Assembly: GCF_000718515.1 (NCBI RefSeq)
Contig: NZ_JNZS01000036.1
Coordinates: forward strand, 1 to 45,197
Length of the DNA: 45,197 nucleotides
Direction: 5' to 3'
Origin: Micromonospora parva
GTDB taxonomy: Bacteria; Actinomycetota; Actinomycetes; Mycobacteriales; Micromonosporaceae
In this document: piece after piece, positions 7,731 to 18,348 of the stretch
How positions within the stretch are numbered: the stretch's first letter is position 1
Layout of the letters: every line of letters starts with the position of its first letter
Notes under the pieces: generated by a model
Told to the model about the DNA's origin: nothing
Seen by the model: only the letters and a program-made list of their open reading frames with translations
Database searches by the model: none
Position numbers and translations under genes: made by a program

Positions 7731-8759
7731 TCAGGGACGACGGGTCGGCACGCAACAGACGGTGGGGCAGGTGTCCCACATCGGCAGCTCGCCCAGGCGG
7801 CGGCGCAACTGCGCGCCGTCCGGGTCGGTCCGCTCGGTGACCAGCTCACGCACCATGGTCACGAAGCGCGGGTCGGTGCCCGGCGTGGCGGCCCGGACGA
7901 AGTCCAGGCCGAGCTGCTTCGCCGTCTCCAGCGCTTCGGTGTCCAGGTCCCACACGACCTCCAGGTGATCGGAGACGAACCCGATCGGGCTGACCACCAC
8001 GCCGGTGGTGCCGCCCTGCGCGAGGGTGGCCAGGTGGTCGTTGACGTCCGGTTCCAGCCATGGCACCTGCGGCGGGCCGGAGCGGCTCTGCCAGACCAGG
8101 TCGTATTCCAGGTCGGGGGCGGCGGCCGCGGCGACGAGCCGGGCGGTCTCGTGCAGCTGCGCCTCGTACCGGCCGCCGTGCGGGCCGGCGTTGGCCGCCA
8201 TCGAGCTGGGGATGGAGTGGGCGGTGAAGACCAGTCGGGTGGTGTCCCGCTTTGCCGGGTCGAGCTGGCCCAGGGCGGCCCGGACGGCGTCGACGTGCGG
8301 CTCGACGAAACCGGGGTGGTCCCAGAACTGGCGCAGCTTCTCGATCACCGGGGCGTCCGGGCCGACGGCGGCACGGGCGGCGGCGATGTCCTCCTGGTAT
8401 TGCCGGCAGGACGAGTAGCCGCCGTACGCGCTGGTGACGAAGGCCAGCGCCCGGGTCACCCCGTCGTCGCGCATCCGGCTCACGGTGTCGGCGAGCATCG
8501 GGTCCCAGTTGCGGTTGCCCCAGTAGATGGGCAGGTCGACACCGTGCGCGGCGAAGTCGGCGCGGACGGCGGCCAGCAGGTCCCGACACTGCTGGTTGAT
8601 CGGGGACACTCCACCGAAGTGCTGGTAGTGCTCGGCGACCTCGGCCAGCCGCTCGGGCGGCACACCTCGACCCCGGGTCACGTTCTGCAGGAACGGCATC
8701 ACGTCCTCGGGCCGTTCCGGCCCGCCGAAGGACACCAGGACCACCGCGTCGTACGACAT
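7731..8759 (-). CDS. hemH: Ferrochelatase (coproporphyrin III type)
   Basis: 342 aa. This enzyme inserts Fe2+ into the macrocycle; in actinobacteria the substrate is coproporphyrin III and the gene is also called cpfC. The N-terminus AVVLVSFGGPERPEDVMPFL is the canonical start, and FTAHSIPSSM carries the catalytic His. Cys118 (in YSSCRQY) and the C-terminal Cys331, Cys335 and Cys336 resemble the cysteine set that binds a [2Fe-2S] cluster in mycobacterial ferrochelatase, though the C-terminal spacing (CxxxCC) should be aligned carefully. The ATG at 8759 is the family start; the frame is open 22 codons further. It lies 99 bp after fabI, separated by a hairpin, and 15 bp before the HAD phosphatase. 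fabG-fabI-hemH order matches the mycobacterial mabA-inhA-hemZ locus. Confidence 0.95.
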   Translation of the reverse strand: MSYDAVVLVSFGGPERPEDVMPFLQNVTRGRGVPPERLAEVAEHYQHFGGVSPINQQCRDLLAAVRADFAAHGVDLPIYWGNRNWDPMLADTVSRMRDDGVTRALAFVTSAYGGYSSCRQYQEDIAAARAAVGPDAPVIEKLRQFWDHPGFVEPHVDAVRAALGQLDPAKRDTTRLVFTAHSIPSSMAANAGPHGGRYEAQLHETARLVAAAAAPDLEYDLVWQSRSGPPQVPWLEPDVNDHLATLAQGGTTGVVVSPIGFVSDHLEVVWDLDTEALETAKQLGLDFVRAATPGTDPRFVTMVRELVTERTDPDGAQLRRRLGELPMWDTCPTVCCVPTRRP

Positions 8760-8808
8760 GGGGTCATTCTTGCCCCTCGGCCGGGACGCCCCGGCGACGC
8801 CCCCTGAT

Positions 8809-8833
8809 CCGGATGCGTGGATCACGCGTCCGG
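8809..8833. terminator. Hairpin between fabI and hemH
   Basis: An 11-bp stem with one mismatch (8809-8819 with 8823-8833) and a 3-nt loop. It lies in the 99-bp gap after fabI and could attenuate or terminate fabG-fabI transcription before hemH. No U-tract is present, as is common in actinobacteria. Confidence 0.5.
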
Positions 8834-8858
8834 ACCTCGGCGGCGTCGCCGGAGAGCG

Positions 8859-9626
8859 TCAGGCGCCGATGGCGTGGTAGCCGCCGTCGACGTGGACGAT
8901 CTCGCCGGTGGTGGCCGGGAACCAGTCGGAGAGCAGCGCCAGGCAGGCCCGCGCGGCGGGCTCCTGGTCGGTGAGGCTCCAGCCCAGCGGGGCCCGTTCG
9001 GTCCAGGCCTCCTCGAACTGGTCGAAGCCGGGGATCGACTTCGCGGCGATGGTGCGCAGCGGCCCGGCGGCCACCAGGTTGCTGCGGATGCCCTGCTTGC
9101 CCAGGTGCAGCGCCAGGTAGCGGGACGCCGACTCCAGGCCGGCCTTGGCCACGCCCATCCAGTCGTAGACCGGCCACGCCTTCGTCGCGTCGAAGGTCAG
9201 GCCGACCACCGCGCCACCGGGCGACATCAGCGGCAGCGCCGCCATCGCGAGGGACTTGTACGAGAAGGTGGAGACGTGCAGGGCGGTCGCCACGTCCTCC
9301 CAGGGCGCGTCGAGGAAGCCGCCGCCGAGGCAGCTCTGCGGGGCGAAGCCGATCGAGTGCACGACACCGTCGAGGCCGTCGACGTGCTCGCGTACCCGGT
9401 CGGCGAGGCCGGCCAGGTGCTCGGTGTTGGTGACGTCCACCTCGATCACCGGCGCCGGCTCGGGCAGCCGCTTCGCGATCCGCTCGACCAGGGAGAGCCG
9501 GCCGTAGCCGGTGAGCACGACCTGCGCGCCGTTCTCCTGAGCGAGCTTCGCCACCGAGAAGGCGATCGAGGCGTCGGTGATGACACCGGTGACGAGCAGT
9601 CGCTTACCGGCGAGCAGTCCGGACAT
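8859..9626 (-). CDS. fabI: Enoyl-[acyl-carrier-protein] reductase (InhA/FabI type)
   Basis: 255 aa. It catalyses the last, NADH-dependent reduction of FAS-II elongation. The glycine motif is the FabI/InhA form (LLVTGVITDASIAF, with VITD instead of GxGxxG). The catalytic region reads VYDWMGVAKAGLES, matching the InhA Tyr-x6-Lys arrangement (Tyr158/Lys165 in InhA). SIGFAP and AAGPLRTIA are also hallmark segments. GGAGGA lies 7 nt before the ATG at 9626. It follows fabG by 26 bp, so the two are co-transcribed. This family is the target of triclosan and, in mycobacteria, the isoniazid adduct. The order fabG-fabI-hemH is conserved with M. tuberculosis. Confidence 0.95.
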   Translation of the reverse strand: MSGLLAGKRLLVTGVITDASIAFSVAKLAQENGAQVVLTGYGRLSLVERIAKRLPEPAPVIEVDVTNTEHLAGLADRVREHVDGLDGVVHSIGFAPQSCLGGGFLDAPWEDVATALHVSTFSYKSLAMAALPLMSPGGAVVGLTFDATKAWPVYDWMGVAKAGLESASRYLALHLGKQGIRSNLVAAGPLRTIAAKSIPGFDQFEEAWTERAPLGWSLTDQEPAARACLALLSDWFPATTGEIVHVDGGYHAIGA

Positions 9627-9652
9627 GCAGATTTCCTCCGTAGTCAAAAGGG

Positions 9653-11744
<2,092 letters not shown>

Positions 11745-11748
<4 letters not shown>

Positions 11749-12407
11749 TCCGGGTGCTGATCGCCGACGACCAGGCGATGGTCCGGCAGGGCTTCGGCGC
11801 GCTGCTCGCCGCCCAACCGGATCTGCTGGTGGTGGGTGACGCCGCCGACGGGGCGCAGGCCGTGGCCGCCGCCCGCCACCTCGACCCGGACGTGGTGCTG
11901 ATGGACGTGCGGATGCCGGTGATGGACGGGCTGGAGGCCACCCGCACGCTGCTCGGTGACCGGTCGGCGCAGCGTCCCCGGGTGCTCATCCTCACCACGT
12001 TCGACCTGGACGACTACGTGTACGAGGCGCTGCGCGCCGGGGCCAGCGGTTTCCTGCTCAAGGACGCCCCGGCGGCCGACCTGGTGCAGGCGGTGCGGGT
12101 GGTGGCGGCCGGGGACGCGCTGCTCGCCCCCGCTGTCACCCGCCGGCTGATCGCCGAGTTCGCGGCCCGCCCGGACCGCCGCCGCCCCCGTCCCACCGAC
12201 CTGGCCGGGCTCACTCCACGAGAGACCGAGGTGCTGCGGTTGATCGCCCGGGGCCGCAACAACGCGGAGATCGCGGGTGACCTGGTGGTGGCCGAGCAGA
12301 CAGTGAAGACGCACGTCGGGCGGATCCTGGCCAAGCTGGGGCTGCGCGACCGGGCCCAGGCCGTGGTGCTGGCGTACGAGACGGGTCTGGTGGCCGCCGG
12401 CGAGTAG
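11745..12407 (+). CDS. NarL/LuxR-family response regulator
   Basis: 220 aa. The receiver domain has the acidic pair DD near residues 6-7, phosphoacceptor Asp54 in LMDVRMPVMDG and the conserved Lys in FLLKDAPAAD. A C-terminal LuxR helix-turn-helix (LTPRETEVLRLIARG and EQTVKTHVGRILAKLGL) binds DNA. It is translationally coupled to the kinase gene upstream (ATGA overlap). Two hairpins follow, one a likely terminator (12410-12440). Its regulon is unknown; the downstream hydrolase and acyltransferase genes, also on this strand, are reasonable candidates. Confidence 0.95.
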
Positions 12408-12409
12408 CC

Positions 12410-12440
12410 CCGTGGAGCCAGCCCGGGAACGGCTCCGCGG
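12410..12440 (+). terminator. Hairpin after the response regulator
   Basis: A 10-bp stem with one G-U pair (12410-12419 with 12431-12440) and an 11-nt loop, beginning 3 nt after the stop codon. Likely a terminator for the two-component operon. Confidence 0.55.
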
Positions 12441-12471
12441 CACGACGACCGGGTCCCGCCCCTGGGCGCAC

Positions 12472-12501
12472 TCTCCCTCCGGACGACATTCCGGAGGGAG
12501 A
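12472..12501 (+). promoter_or_regulatory. Perfect 12-bp hairpin that encloses a Shine-Dalgarno
   Basis: TCTCCCTCCGGA (12472-12483) pairs perfectly with 12490-12501 around a 6-nt loop. The right arm contains GGAGGGAG, the ribosome site for the ATG at 12507. If this region is transcribed, the hairpin would hide the site and limit translation. It might instead be a second terminator of the upstream operon. Confidence 0.7.
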
Positions 12502-12506
12502 ACGTG

Positions 12507-13412
12507 ATGCGACGACGAGGTGCCAGCCGGTTGGCGGTGGCCGCGCTGCTCGGCGTGAACCTGGTCCTGCCGACCCCGGCCAGGCCGGCCACGGCGGCGG
12601 GGTTCGTCGAGGCGTACCCGCAGATGGCGGCGGCGATGCGCGCGGCCGGCCCCCCGTACGCGGACTGGGCGGCCGACGGACGCCGGTTCCTGCTGTTCGA
12701 CACGCGCGGTGACGGCCGCGCGGTCGAGGTGCTCGGCGACCTCGCCACCGCCGACCGGATCGCGGTGCTGGTGCCCGGGGTCGGCAGCACGCTCGCCGAC
12801 TTCGACAGGGGGTTGGGTGGGGTGGCCCGGCGGGCGCCCGCCGTGCAGGCCGGGCAGGTGTACCGGGAGCTGCGGGCGACCGACCCGGCGGCGCGGGTCG
12901 CGGTGCTGGCCTGGCTGGGCTACGACCCGCCCGACGGGGTGCTGACCGCCGCCGGTGGGGTCAGCGCCCGGCGCGGCGCGGCCGGGCTGGCCCGGCTGCT
13001 GCGGGAGCTGGCCGGGCGGCGTCCGGGCGCGACGATCACGCTGGTCGGGCACAGCTACGGGGCGTTGGTGGTGGCACTGGCGGCGGCGCACGCCCCGCCC
13101 CAGGTCACCGACGTGGTCAGCCTCGGTGGGGTGGGCGCTGGCGTGCAGCGCGCCGACGACCTGCCCGGCGGGCGGCGGTTCTGGGCCGCCGAGGCGCCGA
13201 CGGACTGGATCCGACGGGTCCCGCCGCTGCGGCTGCCCGGGTTGGGCTTCGGTCGGCGACCCGGCGACCCGGCGTTCGGCGCCCGACCCCTGCCGGTGGG
13301 CGGGGTGGCGGGGCACGACGGCTATCTCGCGCCGGGCAGCGCCGCGCTGGTCGCGGTGGCGGCGGTCGTGCTGGGCGGCGTCGACGCCGACCGGACCGGG
13401 GACGCCCGGTGA
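12507..13412 (+). CDS. Secreted alpha/beta hydrolase, DUF1023 family
   Basis: 301 aa. An N-terminal signal peptide (basic MRRRGASR, hydrophobic core, cleavage near TAA at about residue 32) suggests export. The nucleophile motif GHSYG carries Ser183, typical of DUF1023/esterase-type hydrolases, and IAVLVPGVGST contributes the oxyanion strand. The substrate is unknown. The ATG at 12507 is preferred over an adjacent GTG at 12504 because GGAGGGAG is then 6 nt away. That site sits inside a perfect hairpin (12472-12501). The stop overlaps the start of the acyltransferase gene by 4 bp (GTGA), so the two are coupled; hydrolase plus membrane acyltransferase suggests acyl remodelling of an exported molecule. 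This is inference. Confidence 0.85.
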   Translation: MRRRGASRLAVAALLGVNLVLPTPARPATAAGFVEAYPQMAAAMRAAGPPYADWAADGRRFLLFDTRGDGRAVEVLGDLATADRIAVLVPGVGSTLADFDRGLGGVARRAPAVQAGQVYRELRATDPAARVAVLAWLGYDPPDGVLTAAGGVSARRGAAGLARLLRELAGRRPGATITLVGHSYGALVVALAAAHAPPQVTDVVSLGGVGAGVQRADDLPGGRRFWAAEAPTDWIRRVPPLRLPGLGFGRRPGDPAFGARPLPVGGVAGHDGYLAPGSAALVAVAAVVLGGVDADRTGDAR

Positions 13413-14677
13413 GCCGGGATCGGGCCGTCGACGCGCTGCGGGCGTACGCCATCGGCGGGGTGGTGCTGGGGCACTGGCTGGTCACCGGCCTGGTGCTGAC
13501 CGGCGACGGCGGGCTGCACCAGGCCAGTCCGCTGACCGCCCTGCCCGGCCTGGCCCCGCTGACCTGGGTGTTGCAGACGCTCGGGTTGTTCTTCTTCACC
13601 GCCGGGTTCGGCTCGGCCCGGTCGCTGGCCCGGCACCCGGGCGGTACGGGCGGTTGGCTGGCCGGTCGGCTGCGTCGGCTGCTGCTGCCCACCGTGGCGC
13701 TGCTCGGGGTGGGTGCGGCCGTCCTGCTCGCCGCCACCGTCGTCGGCACCTCCGACGACACGCTCGCCGTCGCGCTGCGGCTCGCGGTCAGCCCGCTGTG
13801 GTTCCTGCTACCGCTGGTGATCCTGGTCGCGTCGACCGGCCCGCTGCGCGCCGCCGTACGCCGCTGGGGTGTGCTGCGCTGCGCGACACCGGCGGTGGCC
13901 GTGGTGGCCGCGGCCGACCTGGCCGTCCGTCTGGTGCCGGCCGCCGGCGACCTGCCCCCGGTCACCGTGCTGGCGGCCTGGTCGGTGCCGTACCTGCTGG
14001 GGGTGGCGCACGCCGACGGGTGGCTGCGGAGCCGGCGGGCCGGTGGCACGGCGGCGGCCGGTGGGGCGCTCGCGCTGGCGACGCTGCTGGCGCTCGGCTA
14101 CCCGGTGAGCGCGGTGGGGGTGCCCGGGGCCGGGGTGTCCAACCTGAACCCGCCGTCGCTGCTGGTCGTGGCGCTGGCGGTCACCCAGGTCGGGTTGGGG
14201 TTGCTGGCCCGGCCGGCGCTGCGACGGCTGCTGGCCCGGCCACTGCCGGGTCGGGCGGTGACCGAAGTGAACCGGTTCGCGGTCCGGATCTATCTGTGGC
14301 ACCAGCCGGTCCTGGTGGCGGTGACAGCGCTCACCGCCCGTGGCGGGCTCGCCCTGCCCGGTCTGCACACCGTCCCGGACGACTCGGGGTGGGTGCTGGC
14401 CCGCTGCTGCTGGCTGCCGCTGCTCGCCGGGGTGCTGGTCACTGTCGTGCGGGTGGGCCAGCCGGGGTCGCCGCGCCGCCGAGGTGTCCGGGCTGGTGAT
14501 CAGCGGCGTCGCCGACCGGGCGGTGGAGGGGTCGCCGGCCGGTCGGCCGAGTGCGTTCGGCCGGCACCGCAGGTGTACGATCATCGACGTTCCGGCCCGC
14601 CCGACTTGCAGGAGGTGATCGCTGTGCGAGATAGCGATCCTCCCAGTCGTGGCCGGGCCGATGGTCAGTCCCGCTGA
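13409..14677 (+). CDS. Acyltransferase-3 family integral membrane protein
   Basis: 422 aa with about ten hydrophobic helices from residue 10 to 355. The opening DALRAYAIGGVVLGHWLV matches the first helix of Acyltransferase_3 (OafA/YrhL-like) proteins, with the conserved Arg and His, and LWHQPVLVA near residue 300 matches the late LWHxPxL motif. The family transfers acyl groups to exported sugars, peptidoglycan or lipids. The last ~65 residues are basic, low in hydrophobicity and probably cytosolic; this tail could be a late-frame extension. Translation is coupled to the DUF1023 hydrolase by a GTGA overlap. No clear terminator follows, but a 418-bp gap does. Confidence 0.85.
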   Translation: MSRDRAVDALRAYAIGGVVLGHWLVTGLVLTGDGGLHQASPLTALPGLAPLTWVLQTLGLFFFTAGFGSARSLARHPGGTGGWLAGRLRRLLLPTVALLGVGAAVLLAATVVGTSDDTLAVALRLAVSPLWFLLPLVILVASTGPLRAAVRRWGVLRCATPAVAVVAAADLAVRLVPAAGDLPPVTVLAAWSVPYLLGVAHADGWLRSRRAGGTAAAGGALALATLLALGYPVSAVGVPGAGVSNLNPPSLLVVALAVTQVGLGLLARPALRRLLARPLPGRAVTEVNRFAVRIYLWHQPVLVAVTALTARGGLALPGLHTVPDDSGWVLARCCWLPLLAGVLVTVVRVGQPGSPRRRGVRAGDQRRRRPGGGGVAGRSAECVRPAPQVYDHRRSGPPDLQEVIAVRDSDPPSRGRADGQSR

Positions 14678-14869
14678 GCCGCGACTCAGTCTGGTGAGCT
14701 GACCCCGCTCCGCTCCCCACCACGTCGGCACCTGCCGAGGTGAGTGTGCCGCGCCGCCCGAACCCGGGCGGTCGCCGGGAGCCGCCCGGTCACGACTTCG
14801 TGTGCGCGTCCCTACCCCCTGCGGTCCGCCCCCGCACGCGGACCGTCCAGCCGCCACCCGGAGCCGTCC

Positions 14870-14956
14870 ATGAGCCGCTACGTCGCCCCGCTGGGCTTCA
14901 CCCTCGCCGCCGTCTGGGTGGCCATCGTCTTCGTCCTCGCCGGCGGCGGCCACTGA
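14870..14956 (+). CDS. Possible 28-aa single-helix membrane peptide
   Basis: ATG at 14870, stop at 14956. The product begins MSRYVAPLGF, continues as one hydrophobic helix of about 20 residues and ends GGGH. GGAG lies 8 nt before the ATG. A positive start, one helix and a short tail resemble the small subunits of membrane complexes, but I recognise no family. The last 16 nt are the first part of a 31-bp tandem repeat. Whether it is translated cannot be judged here. Confidence 0.35.
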   Translation: MSRYVAPLGFTLAAVWVAIVFVLAGGGH

Positions 14957-15033
14957 GCTGGTCGTCCTCCCCGGCGGCGGCCACTGAGCTGGTCGTCCTC
15001 CCCGGCGGCGGCCACTGAGCTGGTCGTCGTCAC
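14941..15033. repeat. 31-bp tandem repeat, three copies
   Basis: Units start at 14941, 14972 and 15003. The first two are identical over 31 bp and the third diverges in its last few bases. The unit begins with CGGCGGCGGCCACTGAGCTG, so each copy repeats the end and stop codon of the 28-codon ORF. Confidence 0.9.
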
Positions 15034-15095
15034 GGCGACGGCCACCGGGTTGGTGCCGACCGGCGGCGGTGGGTGACCGCCGCCGGTCCCACCGC

Positions 15096-16046
15096 TCAGA
15101 GCATCCGCGACGACCACAGCAGGCTGAGCGCACCGGCGCAGAGGGCAAGCAGCAGCGCCACCCCGGCGTACCACTGGGTCACCTCACGCGGCTCGGTGCG
15201 GAACCCGATCGAGCTGCCCATGTCCTGATAGACCTGCTTCAGCTCGCTCACCGAGGCCGCCTCGTAGAAGTAACCCTCGGTGGTCTCGGCGAGTTCGGCG
15301 AGGGCCAACCGGTCCACCGGCACCCGCTGCAACTGCCCGCCGATGTCGACCTGGCCGGTGTCCGTGCCGAAGGCGATCGTGGAAACCGGGACGTTGGCGG
15401 CCTGCGCGGCGGCCGCCGCCTCCTCCACCGCCCGACCGGAGGTGCGGAAGCCGTCCGAGAGCAGCACGATCCGCGCCGGTGGGATACCCGCCGCGCCGTC
15501 GGCGGGCACCGACCGGATCGCCTCCAGGCAGGTGAACACCGCCTCCCCGGTCGCTGTCGCCTCGGCCAGCACCAGCCCGTCGATGGCGCTGGTCACCGCG
15601 TCGCGATCCTTGCCCGGCGGCACCAGCACGTTGGCCGCCTTGGCGAACGACACGAGGCCCAGGTTGTAGCTCTCCGGCAGCTCACTGACGAACTGCTTGG
15701 CGGCCTCCTGGGCCGCCTCCAGCCGGTTCGGTGACACGTCGTCGGCCTGCATCGACAACGACACGTCGATGGCGAGCATCACGGTGGCCCGCTCCAGCGG
15801 CTCCTTGGTGTCGACAGCGGGCCGGGCCAGTGCGGTGGCCAACACCAGCAGGCAGAGCAGGAACGCGGTCGCCGGGACGTGCCGACGCCAGCCCAGGCCC
15901 TTCGGCGCCACCGTCCGCAACAGGTCCACATTGGTGAACCGCATCGCGTACGCCCGGCGGTGCAGCTGCCGCCAGACGTAGAACGCGGCGAGGGCGAACA
16001 CCGGCAGCACGGCCAGCAGCCACCACGGTTGCAGAAAACGGATCAT
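15096..16046 (-). CDS. VWA-domain membrane protein (BatA-like)
   Basis: 316 aa. Two N-terminal membrane helices (about residues 8-25 and 57-73) precede a von Willebrand A domain with a complete MIDAS: DVSLS (Asp94, Ser96, Ser98), a Thr in ATATGEAVF and an Asp in LLSDGF. A final helix spans about 286-305. Proteins of this layout act with MoxR ATPases and DUF58 proteins in envelope-linked maturation or metal-insertion complexes. The start overlaps the DUF58 stop by 4 bp (ATGA). This is the last gene of the moxR-DUF58-VWA operon. The M. tuberculosis locus moxR1-Rv1480-Rv1481 has the same order. Confidence 0.92.
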   Translation of the reverse strand: MIRFLQPWWLLAVLPVFALAAFYVWRQLHRRAYAMRFTNVDLLRTVAPKGLGWRRHVPATAFLLCLLVLATALARPAVDTKEPLERATVMLAIDVSLSMQADDVSPNRLEAAQEAAKQFVSELPESYNLGLVSFAKAANVLVPPGKDRDAVTSAIDGLVLAEATATGEAVFTCLEAIRSVPADGAAGIPPARIVLLSDGFRTSGRAVEEAAAAAQAANVPVSTIAFGTDTGQVDIGGQLQRVPVDRLALAELAETTEGYFYEAASVSELKQVYQDMGSSIGFRTEPREVTQWYAGVALLLALCAGALSLLWSSRML

Positions 16047-17026
16047 CGTGTCGTCCCCCGGGTGCGTGCGTGCCGTTGCGCGGCCACGAATCGCACCATG
16101 TCCAGCAGCCAGTCTCGGTCGGTACGCAGACGCAGGTGGGCCGCACCGGCGCCGCGCAGGGCGGCGGCGATGGTGGCCCGTTGGGCGGTGGCGGCGTCGG
16201 CGTAGCGCTGCCGCAGCCGTGGGTCGGCGGTCTGCACCTCGTGCAGTTCGCCGCTCTCCGGGTCGACCACCGGCAACACGCCCACGTCGGGCAGTTCCAG
16301 CTCACGCGGGTCGACCACCTCGATCGCCAGTACGTCGTGCCGGACGCGCAGCTTACGCATCGGCCGGGCCCACTGCTCGGCCGGAGCGAGGAAGTCCGAG
16401 ACGACCACTGCCACCCCACGGCGGCGGGGCGGACGGTTGAGCATCTCGATCAGCGCGCCCAGATCACCACGACCGGGCTGGATGGCGGTGCCGGCGACGG
16501 CACGCAGCAGACCCTGCGCCTCCTTGCGCCCGGAGCGGGCCGGCAGCCGGGTGAGCAACCCGGGCCCCGGCGGCGGTGGTCTGCCCCGCCAGCGTCGGGC
16601 CGGCGCGGACACCCCGCCGCCGGTGCCGATCACGGCGCCGATCCGGTTACCGCCGCGCACGGTCAGGTGGGTGATGGCAGCGGCGGCGGCCACCACGACC
16701 TCCCGCTTGAGCCACTGCCCGGTGCCGAAGTCGAGGCTGGCGGAGAGGTCCAGCGCGAGCCAGGTCTCCAGTTCCCGGTCGGCGACCGTACGCCGCACGT
16801 GCGGTGTGGTCGTGCGTGCCGTGACCGGCCAGTCCATCCGACGCACGTCGTCGCCGGGGCGGTACTCCCGGGACTCCCCCGCCTCACTGCCCGGTCCGGG
16901 CAGCAGGCCGGCGTAGTCGCCCTGGAGCAGACCGTCGAGCTTGCGGGTGACGAGCAGCTGAAGCCGGGACAGCACGGCCTCGCTACGGTCGCCGAGGGGG
17001 GCCGGACGAGGGGTGGGTGAGGTCAC
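16043..17026 (-). CDS. DUF58 domain protein
   Basis: 327 aa. The hallmark EYRPGDDVRRMDWPVTAR lies near residue 60, followed by a VWA-like fold (ALDLSASLDFG) lacking a full MIDAS. The protein is mostly soluble and interacts with MoxR-type ATPases. The start is the GTG at 17026, which overlaps the moxR stop as GTGA; the frame extends six codons to a TTG that is not needed. The stop overlaps the VWA gene start by 4 bp. The tight coupling implies equimolar production of the three proteins. Confidence 0.92.
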   Translation of the reverse strand: MTSPTPRPAPLGDRSEAVLSRLQLLVTRKLDGLLQGDYAGLLPGPGSEAGESREYRPGDDVRRMDWPVTARTTTPHVRRTVADRELETWLALDLSASLDFGTGQWLKREVVVAAAAAITHLTVRGGNRIGAVIGTGGGVSAPARRWRGRPPPPGPGLLTRLPARSGRKEAQGLLRAVAGTAIQPGRGDLGALIEMLNRPPRRRGVAVVVSDFLAPAEQWARPMRKLRVRHDVLAIEVVDPRELELPDVGVLPVVDPESGELHEVQTADPRLRQRYADAATAQRATIAAALRGAGAAHLRLRTDRDWLLDMVRFVAAQRHARTRGTTR

Positions 17027-18120
17027 GGCCGCTGCCCGGGCCAACCAGCGCCCGGCGGCGGCGCGATCGAGGGCGGGGTGGCCTGCTGCCGGGGCGCGAC
17101 AGCGGGAAGCGGGATCGTCGACATCACCCGTTGCACGATGTGGTCGGCGGGCACGTCGTCGGCGAGCGCGTCGTAGCTGAGCACCAACCGGTGCCGCAGG
17201 ATGTCCGGCGCGATGTCCTGCACGTCCTGCGGCAGCGCGTAGTCCCGCCCGCGCAGCAGCGCCAGGGCGCGGGTCGCCCGGACCAGACCCAGCGAGGCGC
17301 GCGGGCTGGCACCGTACTGGATCAGTTGCGCGACGTCGGGCATGCCGTGCTCGGCCGGGGCGCGGGTGGCCAGGACCAACCGGACCGCGTAGTCGACCAG
17401 GGCGTTGTGGACGAAGACCTGGTCCGCCTTGCGTTGCAGGGCGATCAGGTCCGGTGTGTCGAACACCGCGGTCGGCTCGGGCGCGGCCACGCCCATCCGG
17501 TAGACGATCTCCCGTTCCTCAGCGTCTGTCGGGTAGCCCACCACGATCTTCATGAGGAACCGGTCCCGTTGCGCCTCCGGCAGCGGATAGACGCCCTCCT
17601 GCTCGATCGGGTTCTGGGTGGCCATCACCAGGAACGGGTCGGGCACCCGGTGGCTCTCGCCGCCGATGGACACCTGCCGCTCGCTCATCACCTCCAGCAG
17701 CGCGGACTGCACCTTGGCCGGCGCCCGGTTGATCTCGTCGGCGAGCAGGAAGTTGACGAAGACCGGCCCCAGCTCGACGTCGAACTTCTCGCTCGACTGC
17801 CGGTAGATCCGGGTGCCCATGATGTCGGCGGGCACCAGGTCCGGCGTGAACTGCACCCGGGCGAAGGACCCACCGACGACCTTGGCGAGGGTTTCCACCG
17901 CCAGGGTCTTGGCCACCCCGGGCACGCCTTCGAGCAGGCAGTGACCACGGGAGAGCAGCGCGACGAACATCCGCTCCACCATCCGGTCCTGCCCGACGAT
18001 CACACGTTTGATCTCGAACAGCGCCTTTTCCAGCAGGGTGGCGTCCTGCGCGGGTGTGGTCACCGGCGCAGGTGCCGCGCCGTTCGGCGTCGGGGCGTCG
18101 GGCATGGTCGGCTGGGCCAC
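17023..18120 (-). CDS. moxR: MoxR-family AAA+ ATPase
   Basis: 365 aa. Walker A GVPGVAKT, Walker B LLADEINRA, sensor 1 ATQNP and a C-terminal lid domain identify the MoxR clade of AAA+ chaperones. It is thought to assemble or activate partner complexes, here DUF58 and VWA proteins. The start is the GTG at 18120 with GGAGG 4 nt upstream; an ATG at 18105 is a weaker option. The first ~30 residues are Pro/Ala-rich and variable. It heads the operon; a 241-bp gap separates it from the divergent small Cys protein gene. Confidence 0.94.
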   Translation of the reverse strand: MAQPTMPDAPTPNGAAPAPVTTPAQDATLLEKALFEIKRVIVGQDRMVERMFVALLSRGHCLLEGVPGVAKTLAVETLAKVVGGSFARVQFTPDLVPADIMGTRIYRQSSEKFDVELGPVFVNFLLADEINRAPAKVQSALLEVMSERQVSIGGESHRVPDPFLVMATQNPIEQEGVYPLPEAQRDRFLMKIVVGYPTDAEEREIVYRMGVAAPEPTAVFDTPDLIALQRKADQVFVHNALVDYAVRLVLATRAPAEHGMPDVAQLIQYGASPRASLGLVRATRALALLRGRDYALPQDVQDIAPDILRHRLVLSYDALADDVPADHIVQRVMSTIPLPAVAPRQQATPPSIAPPPGAGWPGQRP

Positions 18121-18348
18121 CGGTCCTCCACAGCGTTTGTCGGTCGTCGCGGCTTGTGCGGTATCAAGACTCGCACGCCTTGCTGAGTGCCGAGGTGGGG
18201 AGAAGCCGATTTTGGCCGCGCCGTCACCAGCAGCCGAATTGCGTATCGCGGGTGTGCACAGACCGGCCCGCCGCGTGTACGATTCACCCCGTCGCCGGGC
18301 GGCTCCCCCCGTGGTCGCCCGGCGCTCAACCTCTCCGTCCCGCCGCCC

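Larger units (their letters stand above)
14678..15095. other. 418-bp gap with hairpins, a 28-codon ORF and a tandem repeat
   Basis: It contains a GGTCCGC/GCGGACC hairpin near 14822-14842, one very small ORF (14870-14956) and a 31-bp tandem repeat (14941-15033). No larger coding sequence is credible on either strand. Confidence 0.5.
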
